Numbered from the stretch's first letter, positions 16,271-25,324 are shown. The stretch: 64,000 nt of DNA from Piscinibacter gummiphilus (GCF_032681285.1 NZ_CP136336.1:979001-1043000), one strand, 5' to 3'. Notes: generated by a model not told the origin, from the letters alone. Made by a program: numbers and translations.

Positions 16271-17989
16271 CTAGCCGTAGCGGGCCGCGATCAGCACGAT
16301 CACCATCACCGCGAGCACACCCGACACCACCTTCCAGAAGAGAACCGGGTGCCGCTCCACCAGCGGCGCGCGGGTGCGGCTCAGGAAGGCCTGGGTCGGC
16401 TGCCGCAAGTCGTGCACGAACTCCGAGAGCGCTTCGTAGCGCTTGTCCGGGTCGGGGTGCACCGCCTTGCGCAGCACGTCGTCGATCCACGCCGGGATCT
16501 CGCGGTCGGCCGCCAGCACGCTGTCGTAGCGCAGCTGGCGTTGGGCGCTGGCGCTGCGGGCGCGCGCGACGGTGGCGCCATACGGCAGGCGGCCCGAGAG
16601 CATCTGGTAGGCGATCACGCCCAGCGAGAACTGGTCGCTCTGCGCCGTGCCGGCCTCGCCGAGGAAGTATTCCGGCGCGGTGTACTGCGCGGTGCCGAGG
16701 ATGTCGCCCCGCTCCAGCGGCGTGCCCATTTCGGTGATGCCGGCCACGCGCGTGGCGCCGAAGTCGATGATCTTCACCGTGCCGGTCCGGTCGATCATCA
16801 CGTTCTCGGGGCGCAGGTCCTGGTGCAGCATCTCCAGCCGGTGGAAGGCCTGCAGCCCGCGCGCGATCTGCTCGACGATGCCGCGCACGGTTTCGACATC
16901 AAGCTTCGGGTGGTCGGTCATCCACTGCGCTAGCGTCTGGCCCTCGATGTACTCGGTGACGAGGTAGAGGCAACTGCGCGGGCGCTCGGGCGGGCAGGGC
17001 TTGAGCACGTGCGGGCTGTTCACACGCCGGGCCACCCATTCTTCGAGCAGGAAGCGCTCGAGCAGCGCAGGCTCGGCGTGCAGGTCGACCGACGGGGTCT
17101 TGAGCACGACGGTGGTGTCGGTCGCCACGTCGACGGCGAGGTAGGTGTGGCTGCGGTGACTCGCGTGCAGCTCGCGCACGATGCGGTAGCCGTCGACCAC
17201 CGCACGGGCTTCGAAGATCGGGGCCAGTGGCAGCTGCGAGAGCTGCTGCGTCAGCTCGCGTGCGCCGTGCCGGGGCAGCGAGTCGACCGCGACGATCTGC
17301 ACCGTGAGGTTGTCGGGGCTGCCCTGCTCGAAGGCGAGGCGCACGATCTCGTGCGCCGCGAGGTCGAGGTCGTGGCGGTGCGCAGCGAGCGTCTGCGCCA
17401 TCGTCGCCGCATCGACATGGCCGTGCACGCCATCGGTGGCGAGCACGAAGACGTCGCCGGCGTCGAGCGGCAGCGCCTGGTAGTCGATGTCGAGCCGCGC
17501 GTTGAAGCCCATCGCGCGGCTGAGGTAGCTCTGCTGGCTGGAGACCTGCACGCGGTGGTCGGTGGTCAGCTGCTCCAGGGTGCCGCCCTGCCAACGGTAG
17601 ACACGCGCGTCGCCCACATGGAACACATGTGCGGTGTGCGCCTTGAGCACCAGCGCGCTCAGGGTGCACACGTAGCCGCGGTCCATGTTGTCGCGGTAGG
17701 GGCTCTGCTGCGTGCGCGAGTGCAGCCACGAGTTGGTGGCGGCGAGCACACGTTCCACCGAGCGCTTGACCGACCATGCCTCCGAGGTGCAGTAGTAGTC
17801 GTCGAGGAAGCCCATCACGGTGAACTCGGCCGCGACCTGGCTCACCTCGCTGCTGCTGATGCCGTCGGCCAGCGCGATGGCGATGCCCTTCGCGCTCAAC
17901 TGGGGCTCCTGCGGCGCCGAGACGCCGTAGAAGTCCTGGTTGATGTTTTTTCGGCCCTTGTCGGAATGCTGGCCGACGGTGATCTTCAC
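16271..17989 (-). CDS. Bifunctional PP2C phosphatase / Ser-Thr kinase membrane protein
   Basis: A 572-residue fusion. Residues 1 to about 240 form a PP2C phosphatase (D42-G43, 'FHVGDARVYRW', 'LATDGVHGH', 'GSPDNLTVQIV'). About 265-525 is a protein kinase with the ATP lysine in 'VVLKTPS', H389-Q390-D391 in place of HRD, and D409-F410-G411. A C-terminal membrane anchor spans about 548-570. The catalytic Asp is kept, but the Arg of HRD is Gln, so activation-loop control may differ. The GTG start overlaps the stop of the formate/nitrite channel gene (GTGA). Such fusions often sit beside nitrite or nitrate genes, suggesting control of the channel or of nitrite assimilation. Confidence 0.9.
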   Translation of the reverse strand: MKITVGQHSDKGRKNINQDFYGVSAPQEPQLSAKGIAIALADGISSSEVSQVAAEFTVMGFLDDYYCTSEAWSVKRSVERVLAATNSWLHSRTQQSPYRDNMDRGYVCTLSALVLKAHTAHVFHVGDARVYRWQGGTLEQLTTDHRVQVSSQQSYLSRAMGFNARLDIDYQALPLDAGDVFVLATDGVHGHVDAATMAQTLAAHRHDLDLAAHEIVRLAFEQGSPDNLTVQIVAVDSLPRHGARELTQQLSQLPLAPIFEARAVVDGYRIVRELHASHRSHTYLAVDVATDTTVVLKTPSVDLHAEPALLERFLLEEWVARRVNSPHVLKPCPPERPRSCLYLVTEYIEGQTLAQWMTDHPKLDVETVRGIVEQIARGLQAFHRLEMLHQDLRPENVMIDRTGTVKIIDFGATRVAGITEMGTPLERGDILGTAQYTAPEYFLGEAGTAQSDQFSLGVIAYQMLSGRLPYGATVARARSASAQRQLRYDSVLAADREIPAWIDDVLRKAVHPDPDKRYEALSEFVHDLRQPTQAFLSRTRAPLVERHPVLFWKVVSGVLAVMVIVLIAARYG

Positions 17990-18798
17990 GCCGGCTTGCG
18001 CTTCGCCCCGGTGCGCACGTGGGTCGAGTAGAGCGTGAGGCCGGTGAAGGCGAGGCCGCCCACGACGTTGCCGAGCACGGTGGGGATCTCGTTCCAGATC
18101 AGGTAGTCGACGATCGAGAACTTCGCACCCAGCAGCAGGCCCGAGGGGAAGAGGAACATGTTGACGATCGAGTGTTCGAAGGTCATGTAGAAGAACAGCA
18201 TGATCGGCATCCACATCGCGATCACCTTGCCGGTGACCGAGGTCGACACCATCGCGCCCACCACGCCGGCCGACACCATCCAGTTGCACAGCACGCCGCG
18301 GATGAAGAGCGTGAGCATGCCGGCCGCGCCGTACTTCGCATAGCCGAGCGTGCGGTTCTCGCCGATCACGCCGATGGCGTGGCCCACCGCGTTGGGCTCG
18401 GTCGAGAAGCCGAAGGTGGTGACGATCGCCATGAAGACGGCCACGGTGAACGCGCCGCCGAAGTTGCCCACGAAGACCAGGCCCCAGTTGCGCAGCACGC
18501 CGCCCACGGTGACGCCGGGCCGCTTGTCGAGCAGCGCAAGGGGGCACAGCACGAACACCCCGGTGAGCAGGTCGAAGCCGAAGAGGTACAGCATGCAGAA
18601 GCCCACCGGGAACAGCAGCGCGCCGAGCAGCGGCTGGCCGGTGTTGACGGTGATCGTGACCGCGAACCACGCTGCCAGCGCGAGGATCGCGCCGGCCATG
18701 TAGGCGCGGATCAGCGTGTCGCGCGTCGACATGAAGATCTTGGATTCGCCCGCGTCGACCATCTTGGTGACGAACTCCTGGGGCACGAGATAGGCCAT
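17986..18798 (-). CDS. Formate/nitrite transporter (FNT) family channel
   Basis: A 270-residue pentameric-channel family member with six membrane helices. Features include 'GFDLLTGVFVLCPLALLDKR', 'RGVLCNWMVSAGVV' and 'FEHSIVNMFLFPSGLL', where the His and Asn are the conserved FNT region. The start at 18798 has a GAGG site; longer in-frame starts are basic non-coding sequence. Nitrite (NirC-like) or formate could be carried. Coupling to a PP2C-kinase gene favours regulated nitrite transport, by inference. Confidence 0.9.
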   Translation of the reverse strand: MAYLVPQEFVTKMVDAGESKIFMSTRDTLIRAYMAGAILALAAWFAVTITVNTGQPLLGALLFPVGFCMLYLFGFDLLTGVFVLCPLALLDKRPGVTVGGVLRNWGLVFVGNFGGAFTVAVFMAIVTTFGFSTEPNAVGHAIGVIGENRTLGYAKYGAAGMLTLFIRGVLCNWMVSAGVVGAMVSTSVTGKVIAMWMPIMLFFYMTFEHSIVNMFLFPSGLLLGAKFSIVDYLIWNEIPTVLGNVVGGLAFTGLTLYSTHVRTGAKRKPA

Positions 18799-19017
18799 TT
18801 CACATTCCTCGAAAAGGTGCACACGGTTTTGGAAACGGTGCGGTTTCGCAAGAAGTGGGCCAATGATGTGCGTGCTGAGGCTGCGCCTGTGAAGCGCGTG
18901 GCCAACGCCTGATTGAAGCGTTGCGGGGTGGCACGCATGGGGTGCAATCCTTGAGCGGCCTTGGTGCCAATGGCACTGCAATGGCGCTTGCAGCACCGAA
19001 GTGGGAGCGAGCGCGCC

Positions 19018-19905
19018 TCAGAGCTCGAAGGGCGCCGGTTGCCGTCCGTCCACGTCGGTGAAGCCGTAGGTGCGGGCCAGGTCGCCCACGCGCAGCGCCT
19101 CGCCCGTGCGCTCCATCACCCGCGGGTCGGCGGCCAGCGCCGCCACGGCGCGGCCGAGGTAGCGGGGGGATTCGGTCCGCGCGAGGGGCGGCCGCTCGTG
19201 CCAGTGCGCCTCGTCGGTTTCATGGCCGAGCAACACGAACTCGGTGCGCATCCACCCCGGCGACAGCGCGACCGACGCCACGCCGTGCGGCTTGAGCTCC
19301 TGCGCAATGTCGAAGGCGAGCCTGACCATCGCCGATTTCGCGAGGTCGTAGAAGAGGTTGCCCTTGAGGTAGTGCCCGCGGTCCCAGTAGGTGGTGGTGA
19401 CGATGAGGCCGCGCTGCCGTTCGACGAAGCGTGGCGCTGCGCAGCGGCTCGCGATCAGGTGGTTGCGCACGCCGCGGTCCATCATCGAATCCCAGTGCGA
19501 GAGCGGGTGCTGCCAGAAGGGGGCGTCGAACACGCCGTTGAAAGTCTCGTGGCCGCCCCAGGCGTTGTTGACGAGCAGGTCGAGCCGGCCCTGCTGCTCG
19601 CGCGCGACACGCTCGAAGAGCGCCTCGACCTCGTCTTCGCGCGTGTGGTCGCAGCGCACGGCGATGCCGCGGCCACCGGCACGCGTGACCTCCTCGGCGG
19701 TGTCGTCGATGCTGCCGGGCAGCGCCTCGGTCTTCGACAGCGCGAGGATCTGCCCGTAGCCCGCGGCGGCCTGCGTGCGGGTGCTGCGGCCCGTGACATA
19801 GACCGTGGCGCCGGCGGCGCCGAGTTCGAGGGCGATGCCACGGCCGGCACCGCGGCTGGCGCCGGTGACCACGGCCACATGGCCCGAGAGGGGCTTGTTC
19901 GACAT
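19018..19905 (-). CDS. SDR-family oxidoreductase
   Basis: A 295-residue short-chain dehydrogenase. NAD(P)-binding motif TGASRGAGRG is at about 15-24 and NNAWGG is near 112. The catalytic motif is YDLAK rather than YxxxK preceded by a clear Ser; 'IVTTTYWDRGHYLKG' lies in the Ser region. The group resembles DHRS1-like SDRs with an insertion after the cofactor domain. It has a GGAGTCC site before the ATG. It follows the AraC-type gene by 33 bases and is probably co-transcribed with it. The substrate is unknown. Confidence 0.85.
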   Translation of the reverse strand: MSNKPLSGHVAVVTGASRGAGRGIALELGAAGATVYVTGRSTRTQAAAGYGQILALSKTEALPGSIDDTAEEVTRAGGRGIAVRCDHTREDEVEALFERVAREQQGRLDLLVNNAWGGHETFNGVFDAPFWQHPLSHWDSMMDRGVRNHLIASRCAAPRFVERQRGLIVTTTYWDRGHYLKGNLFYDLAKSAMVRLAFDIAQELKPHGVASVALSPGWMRTEFVLLGHETDEAHWHERPPLARTESPRYLGRAVAALAADPRVMERTGEALRVGDLARTYGFTDVDGRQPAPFEL

Positions 19906-19938
19906 GAAGGACTCCGATCCGAATGAGGTGTTGCCACC

Positions 19939-20817
19939 TTAGTCCCGGCCCGGGCCTCCTGTATTGGAAGAACCCGCAATCGCGCTGCGCCAGTAGTCGG
20001 CCGGGGTCATGCCGCACAAGGCCTGGAACTCGTTGATGAGGTGCGACTGGTCGTAGAAGCCGCATTCGTCGGCCAGTGCCGCCCACGCCGGTGCGCCGCC
20101 CGCGCTGCGCAGCCGGCGCAGGCATGCGTGCAGGCGCAGCAGACGGCGCCAGGTGCGGGGTGGCAGGCCCACGTGGGCATGGAAGAGCTGCTGCAGCCTT
20201 CGCTCGCTGTAGCCCGCTGCTGCGGCAAGGTCGCGCAGCCGCCCGCCGCCTGCGTGGCGTGCGGCGAGGTCGTGCAGGTGCGTGACCTGCGGTGTGGGCG
20301 GCGGCGCAGCCGACAGCCGGGCGAGCAGCTCGGCCTGCAGCAGCGCGGCGCGTGTGCTGTCGTCGGGTGCGCTCGCGAGGCGGTCGAGCAGCAACTCGCC
20401 AGCGTGTCCCCAGAGCTCGTGGACGCTCACGCCCTCTGCCGAGAACTCGCCGGCCGGTGCGCCGAGCAGGGCCTGCGCCGCGCCGGGCTTCAGGCCGATG
20501 GAGAAGGCGTGCACCCGCCCTTGCAGGCGCACCCGGGCCGGGGCGGCCGAAGCCCCGAGCACGCCGGCCACGAGGCCGGGTGCGTCGTCGCGGGTCGACG
20601 GCGCGTCGCCGAGGTTGACGACCAGGCGCATCGCGCCATCGGGCAGCACGTGCTCCACCACCGCCTCGGCGAAGCTCTCGCGGTAGAGCAGCAGGCTGCC
20701 GACGAAGGGCCGCAGCGCCTCGCAGGGTTCGAACGCGCGCAGCGTGCCCGCAGGCAGGTCGGCCTCGGGGCCGTGCAGCGGGTCTTCGTCCAGGCGCAGG
20801 AACAGGCGCTCGCTCAT
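19939..20817 (-). CDS. AraC-type helix-turn-helix transcriptional regulator
   Basis: A 292-residue regulator. The N-terminal sensor region has 'FEPCEALRPFVGSLLLYRES' and 'EHVLPDGAMRLVVNLGD', matching the DUF6597-type sensor domain. The C-terminal AraC HTH spans about 185-280 ('LAAAAGYSERRLQQLFHAHV', 'CGFYDQSHLINEFQALCGMT'). It lies between two SDR genes in the same direction, 14 bases after one and 33 before the other, so it probably regulates them. The effector is unknown. Confidence 0.87.
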   Translation of the reverse strand: MSERLFLRLDEDPLHGPEADLPAGTLRAFEPCEALRPFVGSLLLYRESFAEAVVEHVLPDGAMRLVVNLGDAPSTRDDAPGLVAGVLGASAAPARVRLQGRVHAFSIGLKPGAAQALLGAPAGEFSAEGVSVHELWGHAGELLLDRLASAPDDSTRAALLQAELLARLSAAPPPTPQVTHLHDLAARHAGGGRLRDLAAAAGYSERRLQQLFHAHVGLPPRTWRRLLRLHACLRRLRSAGGAPAWAALADECGFYDQSHLINEFQALCGMTPADYWRSAIAGSSNTGGPGRD

Positions 20818-20831
20818 GCGGCGATCTTCGC

Positions 20832-21590
20832 TCAGCGTGCGGTGTAGCCCCCGTCCACCGCGTAGAAGGCACCGGTGCAGAACGCCGCCTTGTCGGAGAG
20901 CAGGAAGGCCGCCAGCTCCGCCACGTCGTCGCGGCTGGCGAGCCGGCCGAGCGGGTGGGCTGCGGCCAGGCCGTCCAAGGCCTCCTGCGGCATCTGCAGC
21001 ATGCGAGGCGTGGCCACGTAGCCGGGGCCGATGCAGTTCACGCGGATGCCGTGCTGGGCGTACTCCAGCGCGGCACTGCGCGTGAGGCCCAGCACGCCAT
21101 GCTTGGCTGCGGTGTAGGCCGAGATGCCCGCCACGCCGACGATGCCGTTCGCCGACGACAGGTTGAGGATGGCACCGCGCCCGGCCTTCAGCATCTGCTG
21201 CAGCTCGACCTGGAGGCAGATGAACATGCCGGTGAGGTCGGTGTCGATGACGGTCTTCCAGTCGTCCAGCGACAGCCGGTCGATGGGGGTCTCGTGCGGG
21301 CCGGTGAGGCCGGCGTTGTTGACCGCCAGGTGCAGCCCGCCGAAGGCCCGAACGGCCGTGGCCACGGCGCGCTCCATCGCGGCCGGGTCCCGCACGTCGG
21401 CCTCCACGGCCTGGCTGCGCTCCCCATGCGGATCGATTTCCTTCAGCAAATTCTTCAGGCCCTGCAGGTCGTGCCCACAGGCCACGAGGCGCGCACCGCC
21501 GGCGAAGAGACGCCGTGCGATGGCTTCGCCGATGCCGGTTGCTGCACCGGTGACGAGGGCGGTCTGGTCCTTGAATTCCTGCTGCTGCAT
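20832..21590 (-). CDS. SDR-family oxidoreductase (classical)
   Basis: A 252-residue classical short-chain dehydrogenase with TGAATGIG (about 14-21), NNAG, 'LNLSSANGIVGVAGISAYTA' (catalytic Ser and Tyr) and the Lys in YTAAKHG, followed by PG and the C-terminal 'GAFYAVDGGYTA'. This is the usual length and fold of FabG-like enzymes. A strong GGAGG site lies 5-6 bases before the ATG. It is first in a run with the AraC regulator and a second SDR. The substrate is not predictable. Confidence 0.9.
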   Translation of the reverse strand: MQQQEFKDQTALVTGAATGIGEAIARRLFAGGARLVACGHDLQGLKNLLKEIDPHGERSQAVEADVRDPAAMERAVATAVRAFGGLHLAVNNAGLTGPHETPIDRLSLDDWKTVIDTDLTGMFICLQVELQQMLKAGRGAILNLSSANGIVGVAGISAYTAAKHGVLGLTRSAALEYAQHGIRVNCIGPGYVATPRMLQMPQEALDGLAAAHPLGRLASRDDVAELAAFLLSDKAAFCTGAFYAVDGGYTAR

Positions 21591-21691
21591 GCGACACCTC
21601 CGAGTTGGAAAGGGATGTCCTGGCGAGGCAAGGTGTGTTCCGGCTTGCTGTCATCTCCCGCCAGCCGGATTCATGGCAAGCTCGCGCCCCC

Positions 21692-22927
21692 ATGCGTTTC
21701 CTTGCCCACCGCTTCCACCGCCAGGCCGCGGTCGGTTTCATCCTCGTGAGCGCAGCGCTCGACATCGTGGCGCTCGGCATCATCATCCCGGTGCTGCCCA
21801 AGCTCATCGAGCAATTCGTCGGCTCCAACGCGCGGGCCGGCGTGCTCAACGGGCTCTTCATCGCGCTGTGGGCGCTGATGCAGTTCGTGGCCTCGCCGAT
21901 CATCGGCTCGCTGTCGGATCGGTATGGCCGGCGGCCGGTGCTGCTGCTCTCGTCGCTGGGCCTCGCGGCCGACTACGTGCTGATGGCGCTCGCGCCCAAC
22001 CTCTGGTGGCTCGCCGTGGGGCGGCTCATCGCCGGCATCACGACCTCGAGCTTCACGACCGCCTTCGCCTACCTCGCCGACATCACGCCGCCCGAGAAAC
22101 GCGCGCGGGTCTACGGGCTCGTGGGCGCGGCATTCAGCGGCGGCTTCGTGGCCGGGCCGCTGCTCGGCGGCTTGCTCGGCGAGTGGTCGCCGCGGGCGCC
22201 GTTCTGGGCCGCGGCGGCGCTGGGCGGGCTCACCTTTCTCTATGGCCTTTTCGTGTTGCCCGAATCGCTGCCGCGCGAGAAGCGCATGGCCTTCAGCTGG
22301 AAGCGCGCCAACCCCTTCGGGGCACTCACGCTGCTGCGATCGCACCCCGAGCTCGCGGGCCTGGCGGGGGTCAACTTCCTGCTGCACTTCGCGCACCACC
22401 TGTTCTCCGCGGTGTTCGTGCTCTATGCCGGCTACCGCTACGGCTGGGGCGCGGCGCAGGTGGGTGGCCTGCTCGCCTTCGTGGGCATCCTCGACATGCT
22501 GATGCAAGGCGTGATCGTCGGCCCGGTGGTCAAACGCCTGGGCGACGGGCCGACGATGGTGCTCGGCCTCGCGTTCGGTGCAGTGGGCATCGCCTGCATG
22601 GGGCTCGCCCCCACGGGCTGGCTCTTCGTGGCGGCGATGCTGCCCAACGGGCTCTGGGGCCTGGCGATGCCCACGCTGCAATCGCTGATGACGCGGCGTG
22701 TCTCGGAGTCGGAGCAGGGCCAGTTGCAGGGGGCGAACAACAGCGTGGCGAGCATCGCGGGCGTGCTGTCGCCGCTCTTCTTCGGCGGGGTCTACTCGGT
22801 GTCGGTGGGCGAGGCGGCGTGGATGCACCTGCCGGGCCTCGCCTTCCTGCTCGCGGCGGCGGTGTTGGCCTCGGCCGCGCTGCTGGGCTGGCGCACTTCG
22901 GGGCGCGCGGCGCGTCATCTCCCTTAG
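21692..22927 (+). CDS. MFS transporter, TetA-like (TCR/DHA1)
   Basis: A 411-residue inner-membrane exporter with 12 predicted helices. MFS motif A is 'GSLSDRYGRRPVLL' after helix 2, and motif C-like glycines are in 'GLVGAAFSGGFVAGPLLGGL' in helix 5, typical of drug:H+ antiporters of the tetracycline class. The start at 21692 begins MRFLAHRF and gives a compact cytoplasmic N-terminus; the upstream part of the open frame is not membrane-protein-like. It is divergent from the SDR operon. The substrate is unknown. Confidence 0.88.
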   Translation: MRFLAHRFHRQAAVGFILVSAALDIVALGIIIPVLPKLIEQFVGSNARAGVLNGLFIALWALMQFVASPIIGSLSDRYGRRPVLLLSSLGLAADYVLMALAPNLWWLAVGRLIAGITTSSFTTAFAYLADITPPEKRARVYGLVGAAFSGGFVAGPLLGGLLGEWSPRAPFWAAAALGGLTFLYGLFVLPESLPREKRMAFSWKRANPFGALTLLRSHPELAGLAGVNFLLHFAHHLFSAVFVLYAGYRYGWGAAQVGGLLAFVGILDMLMQGVIVGPVVKRLGDGPTMVLGLAFGAVGIACMGLAPTGWLFVAAMLPNGLWGLAMPTLQSLMTRRVSESEQGQLQGANNSVASIAGVLSPLFFGGVYSVSVGEAAWMHLPGLAFLLAAAVLASAALLGWRTSGRAARHLP

Positions 22928-22932
22928 GGATG

Positions 22933-22948
22933 GCTCCCACCGGGGAGC
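22933..22948. terminator. Hairpin after the MFS gene
   Basis: GCTCCC-ACCG-GGGAGC, a 6-bp stem and 4-base loop, 6 bases after the MFS stop and 40 bases before the amidase start. There is no T-run. It may be an attenuating terminator; the stem resembles the one at 37249-37266. Confidence 0.4.
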
Positions 22949-22988
22949 AGCGCTACACCGTGGGTGTCCCTGCCTACAAGGAGCGCAC

Positions 22989-23555
22989 ATGAAAGTCTGC
23001 ATCGACCCCGGCCACGGCATGAGCAACCGCCAGATGGGGATCTTCGACCCCGGCGCGACCCATGTGGAGAACGGCTTCCTCTTCCGCGAGGCCGACATCG
23101 CGCTGCGCTACGGTCTGGCGCTCAAGGACGCGCTGCGCGCAAGCGGCGTCGAGGTGTTCATGACACGCGACGACGCGACCGACCACGCCCCCGTCGGCCG
23201 ACGCGCCACGATGGCCCGGAACGCGGGCTGCACGGTGCTCGTCTCGCTGCACCTGAACGACTTCGACGACGACAGCGCGAACGGTCTCGAAGTGCTGTTC
23301 CGCGATGCCGACGACCGCAGCCTCGCGCAGCGGCTGCAAAGCGAGTTGCTGGAGGTGACCGGCCTGCGCGACCGCAAGATCAAGCAGCGCAACGACCTCG
23401 CGGTGCTCAAGTTCGATGGCACGGCGGTGCTGATCGAACTCGGCTTCATCGCCAACGACGGCGACCGCGCCAAGCTGCTCGACGCGCAGATCCGAGACGC
23501 CGCGGTGCACCGCATCGCCGCGGTGGTGATGGCGCACGCCGCGGCGCCGGCCTGA
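22989..23555 (+). CDS. N-acetylmuramoyl-L-alanine amidase (Amidase_3), no signal peptide
   Basis: A 188-residue zinc amidase domain that cleaves the MurNAc-L-Ala bond of peptidoglycan. Zinc ligands are in 'IDPGHG', 'ENGFLFREADIALRYG' (Glu) and 'LVSLHLND' (His), and the catalytic Glu is in 'VLIELGFIAND'. The start ATG (MKVCIDPGHG) has an AAGGAG site. There is no signal peptide or cell-wall binding domain, unlike AmiA/B/C. That arrangement is more like phage lysins or spore-type single-domain amidases, though no phage genes are nearby. Confidence 0.88.
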   Translation: MKVCIDPGHGMSNRQMGIFDPGATHVENGFLFREADIALRYGLALKDALRASGVEVFMTRDDATDHAPVGRRATMARNAGCTVLVSLHLNDFDDDSANGLEVLFRDADDRSLAQRLQSELLEVTGLRDRKIKQRNDLAVLKFDGTAVLIELGFIANDGDRAKLLDAQIRDAAVHRIAAVVMAHAAAPA

Positions 23556-23558
23556 GGC

Positions 23559-23580
23559 CTAGGGCCTTGGCAGGCCCTAG
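23559..23580. terminator. Bidirectional terminator-like hairpin
   Basis: CTAGGGCC-TTGGCA-GGCCCTAG: a perfect 8-bp stem with a 6-base loop, between the convergent amidase and sigma factor genes. It overlaps the sigma factor's stop codon. It probably ends transcription from both sides, although U-tracts are short. Confidence 0.6.
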
Positions 23581-24854
23581 TTCAGCATCGAGCGCGCTCG
23601 CTCGAGCAGGAACTCGCGCTCGCGTGCATTGCCCGCCAGCGCCGCGGCGCGCTCGAACTCGGCGCGCGCTTCCTCGCGCCGGTCGAGCTTGGCCAGGAGG
23701 TCGCCGCGCACGCTGGGTAGCCACTGGTAGGACCTGAGCGCCGGGTTGTCGCGCATCGTGTCGACGATGGCGAGCGCCTCGGCCGGCCCGTAGGCCATGC
23801 TCACCGCGACGGCACGGTTGAGCTCGACCACCGGCGAGGGCTGCACCTGCGCCAGCGCGTCGTAGAGCGCGGCGATCTGCAGCCAGTCGGTCTCGTCGGC
23901 CACGTGGGCGCGGGCGTGGCAGGCGGCGATGGCGGCCTGCAGCACGTAGGGGCCGGGCGTGCCCGAGGCGAGCGCCTCGGCGCGCTCGAGCGCCGAGAGG
24001 CCGCGGCGGATGAGGAGCTGGTCCCAGCGGCTGCGCTCCTGCGCCATCAGCAGCACCGGCTTGCCTTCGGCGTCGGTGCGGGCAGCGGTGCGCGAGGCCT
24101 GCAGCTCCATCAGCGCGATGAGGCCGTGCACCTCGGGCTCGTTCGGTGCCAGGCCCGCGAGGATGCGGCCGAGGCGCACCGCTTCGTCGCACAGGGCCGG
24201 GCGCATCCAGTCGTCGCCGGCGGTGGCGGTGTAGCCCTCGTTGAAGACGAGGTAGATCACCTCCAGCACCGAGGCCATGCGCGGGGCGAGCGTGTCGCCG
24301 CGCGGCAGCTCGAAGGGCACCTTGGCCGCGCTGAGGGTGCGCTTGGCGCGCACGATGCGCTGCGCGATGGTGGGCTCGGGCACGAGGAACGCGCGCGCGA
24401 TCTCGGCGGTGGACAGGCCGCCCAGCATCTTGAGCGTGAGTGCCACGCGCGCCTCGGTGCTGAGCACGGGGTGGCAGGCGGTGAAGATCAGGCGCAGCAT
24501 GTCGTCGCCGATCTCGTCGGCGCGGGCGGCGTCGAGGGCGTCGACGAAGTCCGGCACGATCAGGGCCTCCTGCGCTTCGAGCTCGTGGCCGATCTGCTCA
24601 TGCTTCTCGGCCGCGAGCTTGTGGTGGCGAAGCTGGTCGAGCGCGCGGCGCTTGGCAGCGGTCATGAGCCAGGCGGCGGGGTTGTCGGGTACGCCGTCCT
24701 TCGGCCAGTGCTCCAGCGCGCTCACCAGCGCGTCCTGCGCCAGCTCTTCGGCCAGGCCCACGTCGCGCACCATGCGCGCGACGCTGGCGATGATCTTGGC
24801 CGCTTCGATGCGCCAGACGGCCGTGATGGCTTGGTGGGTCGTCTCGGTGGTCAT
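23577..24854 (-). CDS. ECF42-type RNA polymerase sigma factor with C-terminal helical extension
   Basis: A 425-residue sigma factor, much longer than ordinary ECF sigmas (about 180-200). Sigma region 2 is at about 10-75 ('DVGLAEELAQDALVSALEHW') and region 4 at about 125-180 ('LGGLSTAEIARAFLVPEPTI'). A helical, TPR-like tail of about 230 residues follows ('VVELNRAVAVSMAYGPAEAL'). This architecture is the ECF42 group, whose genes typically neighbour YciI/DGPF proteins; two such genes lie just upstream. No anti-sigma factor is visible, so the tail may do the regulation. Confidence 0.9.
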   Translation of the reverse strand: MTTETTHQAITAVWRIEAAKIIASVARMVRDVGLAEELAQDALVSALEHWPKDGVPDNPAAWLMTAAKRRALDQLRHHKLAAEKHEQIGHELEAQEALIVPDFVDALDAARADEIGDDMLRLIFTACHPVLSTEARVALTLKMLGGLSTAEIARAFLVPEPTIAQRIVRAKRTLSAAKVPFELPRGDTLAPRMASVLEVIYLVFNEGYTATAGDDWMRPALCDEAVRLGRILAGLAPNEPEVHGLIALMELQASRTAARTDAEGKPVLLMAQERSRWDQLLIRRGLSALERAEALASGTPGPYVLQAAIAACHARAHVADETDWLQIAALYDALAQVQPSPVVELNRAVAVSMAYGPAEALAIVDTMRDNPALRSYQWLPSVRGDLLAKLDRREEARAEFERAAALAGNAREREFLLERARSMLN

Positions 24855-24875
24855 GGCGCAGTGTTGCACGCGCCA

Positions 24876-25283
24876 TCAGGCGTTGGGCGTGGCGCCGGGG
24901 ACCATGTAGACGAGCCCCCAGCCGTGGCCGTCGAGGTCGTGGAAGCCGTGCGAGTACATGAAGCCGTAGTCCTGCTTCGCGTCGGCCACGCCACCCGCGG
25001 CCACGGCCTTGGCCACGATCTCGTCGACCTGCTCGCGGCTCGTGCACGAGAGCGAGATGAGCGTCTCGATGCTCGTGTTCGCATCGGCGATCTGCTTCTT
25101 GGTGAAGGTCTTGAAGAAGGGCTCGGTGAGCAGCATCGCGTAGATGTGCTCACTGATCACGCAGCAGGCGCCTTCGCTGTTGCTGAACTCGGGGTTGAAG
25201 TGGTAGCCCAGGGCCTCGAAGAAGGCGCGCGAGCGCGGCAGGTCCTTGACGGGCAGGTTGACGAAGATCATGTCGTGGGTCAT
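24876..25283 (-). CDS. VOC-family (glyoxalase-like) protein
   Basis: A 135-residue vicinal-oxygen-chelate protein: beta-alpha-beta pattern 'MIFVNLPVKDLPRSRAFFEA' at the N-terminus and 'FHDLDGHGWGLVYM' at the C-terminus, with the YdeN/PhnB-like 'LGYHFNPEFS'. The start at 25283 has a GGAG site; earlier in-frame codons are unlike the family. It lies 21 bases before the ECF42 sigma gene and is probably part of the same unit. Enzymatic activity is unknown. Confidence 0.85.
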   Translation of the reverse strand: MTHDMIFVNLPVKDLPRSRAFFEALGYHFNPEFSNSEGACCVISEHIYAMLLTEPFFKTFTKKQIADANTSIETLISLSCTSREQVDEIVAKAVAAGGVADAKQDYGFMYSHGFHDLDGHGWGLVYMVPGATPNA

Positions 25284-25324
25284 GGAGGTGCTCCGATGCG
25301 GGTGGAAGGGGTCAGGCGCGCCAA

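Noticed and set aside
18951..18976. TTGGCACC-N8-GCT, a sigma-54-like element, and the palindrome GTGCC-AAT-GGCAC upstream of the formate/nitrite channel
   Set aside because: GG-N10-GC spacing is present, but three consensus bases are missing and it lies about 160 bases from the gene. The palindrome may still be a regulator site, but nothing supports a specific one.
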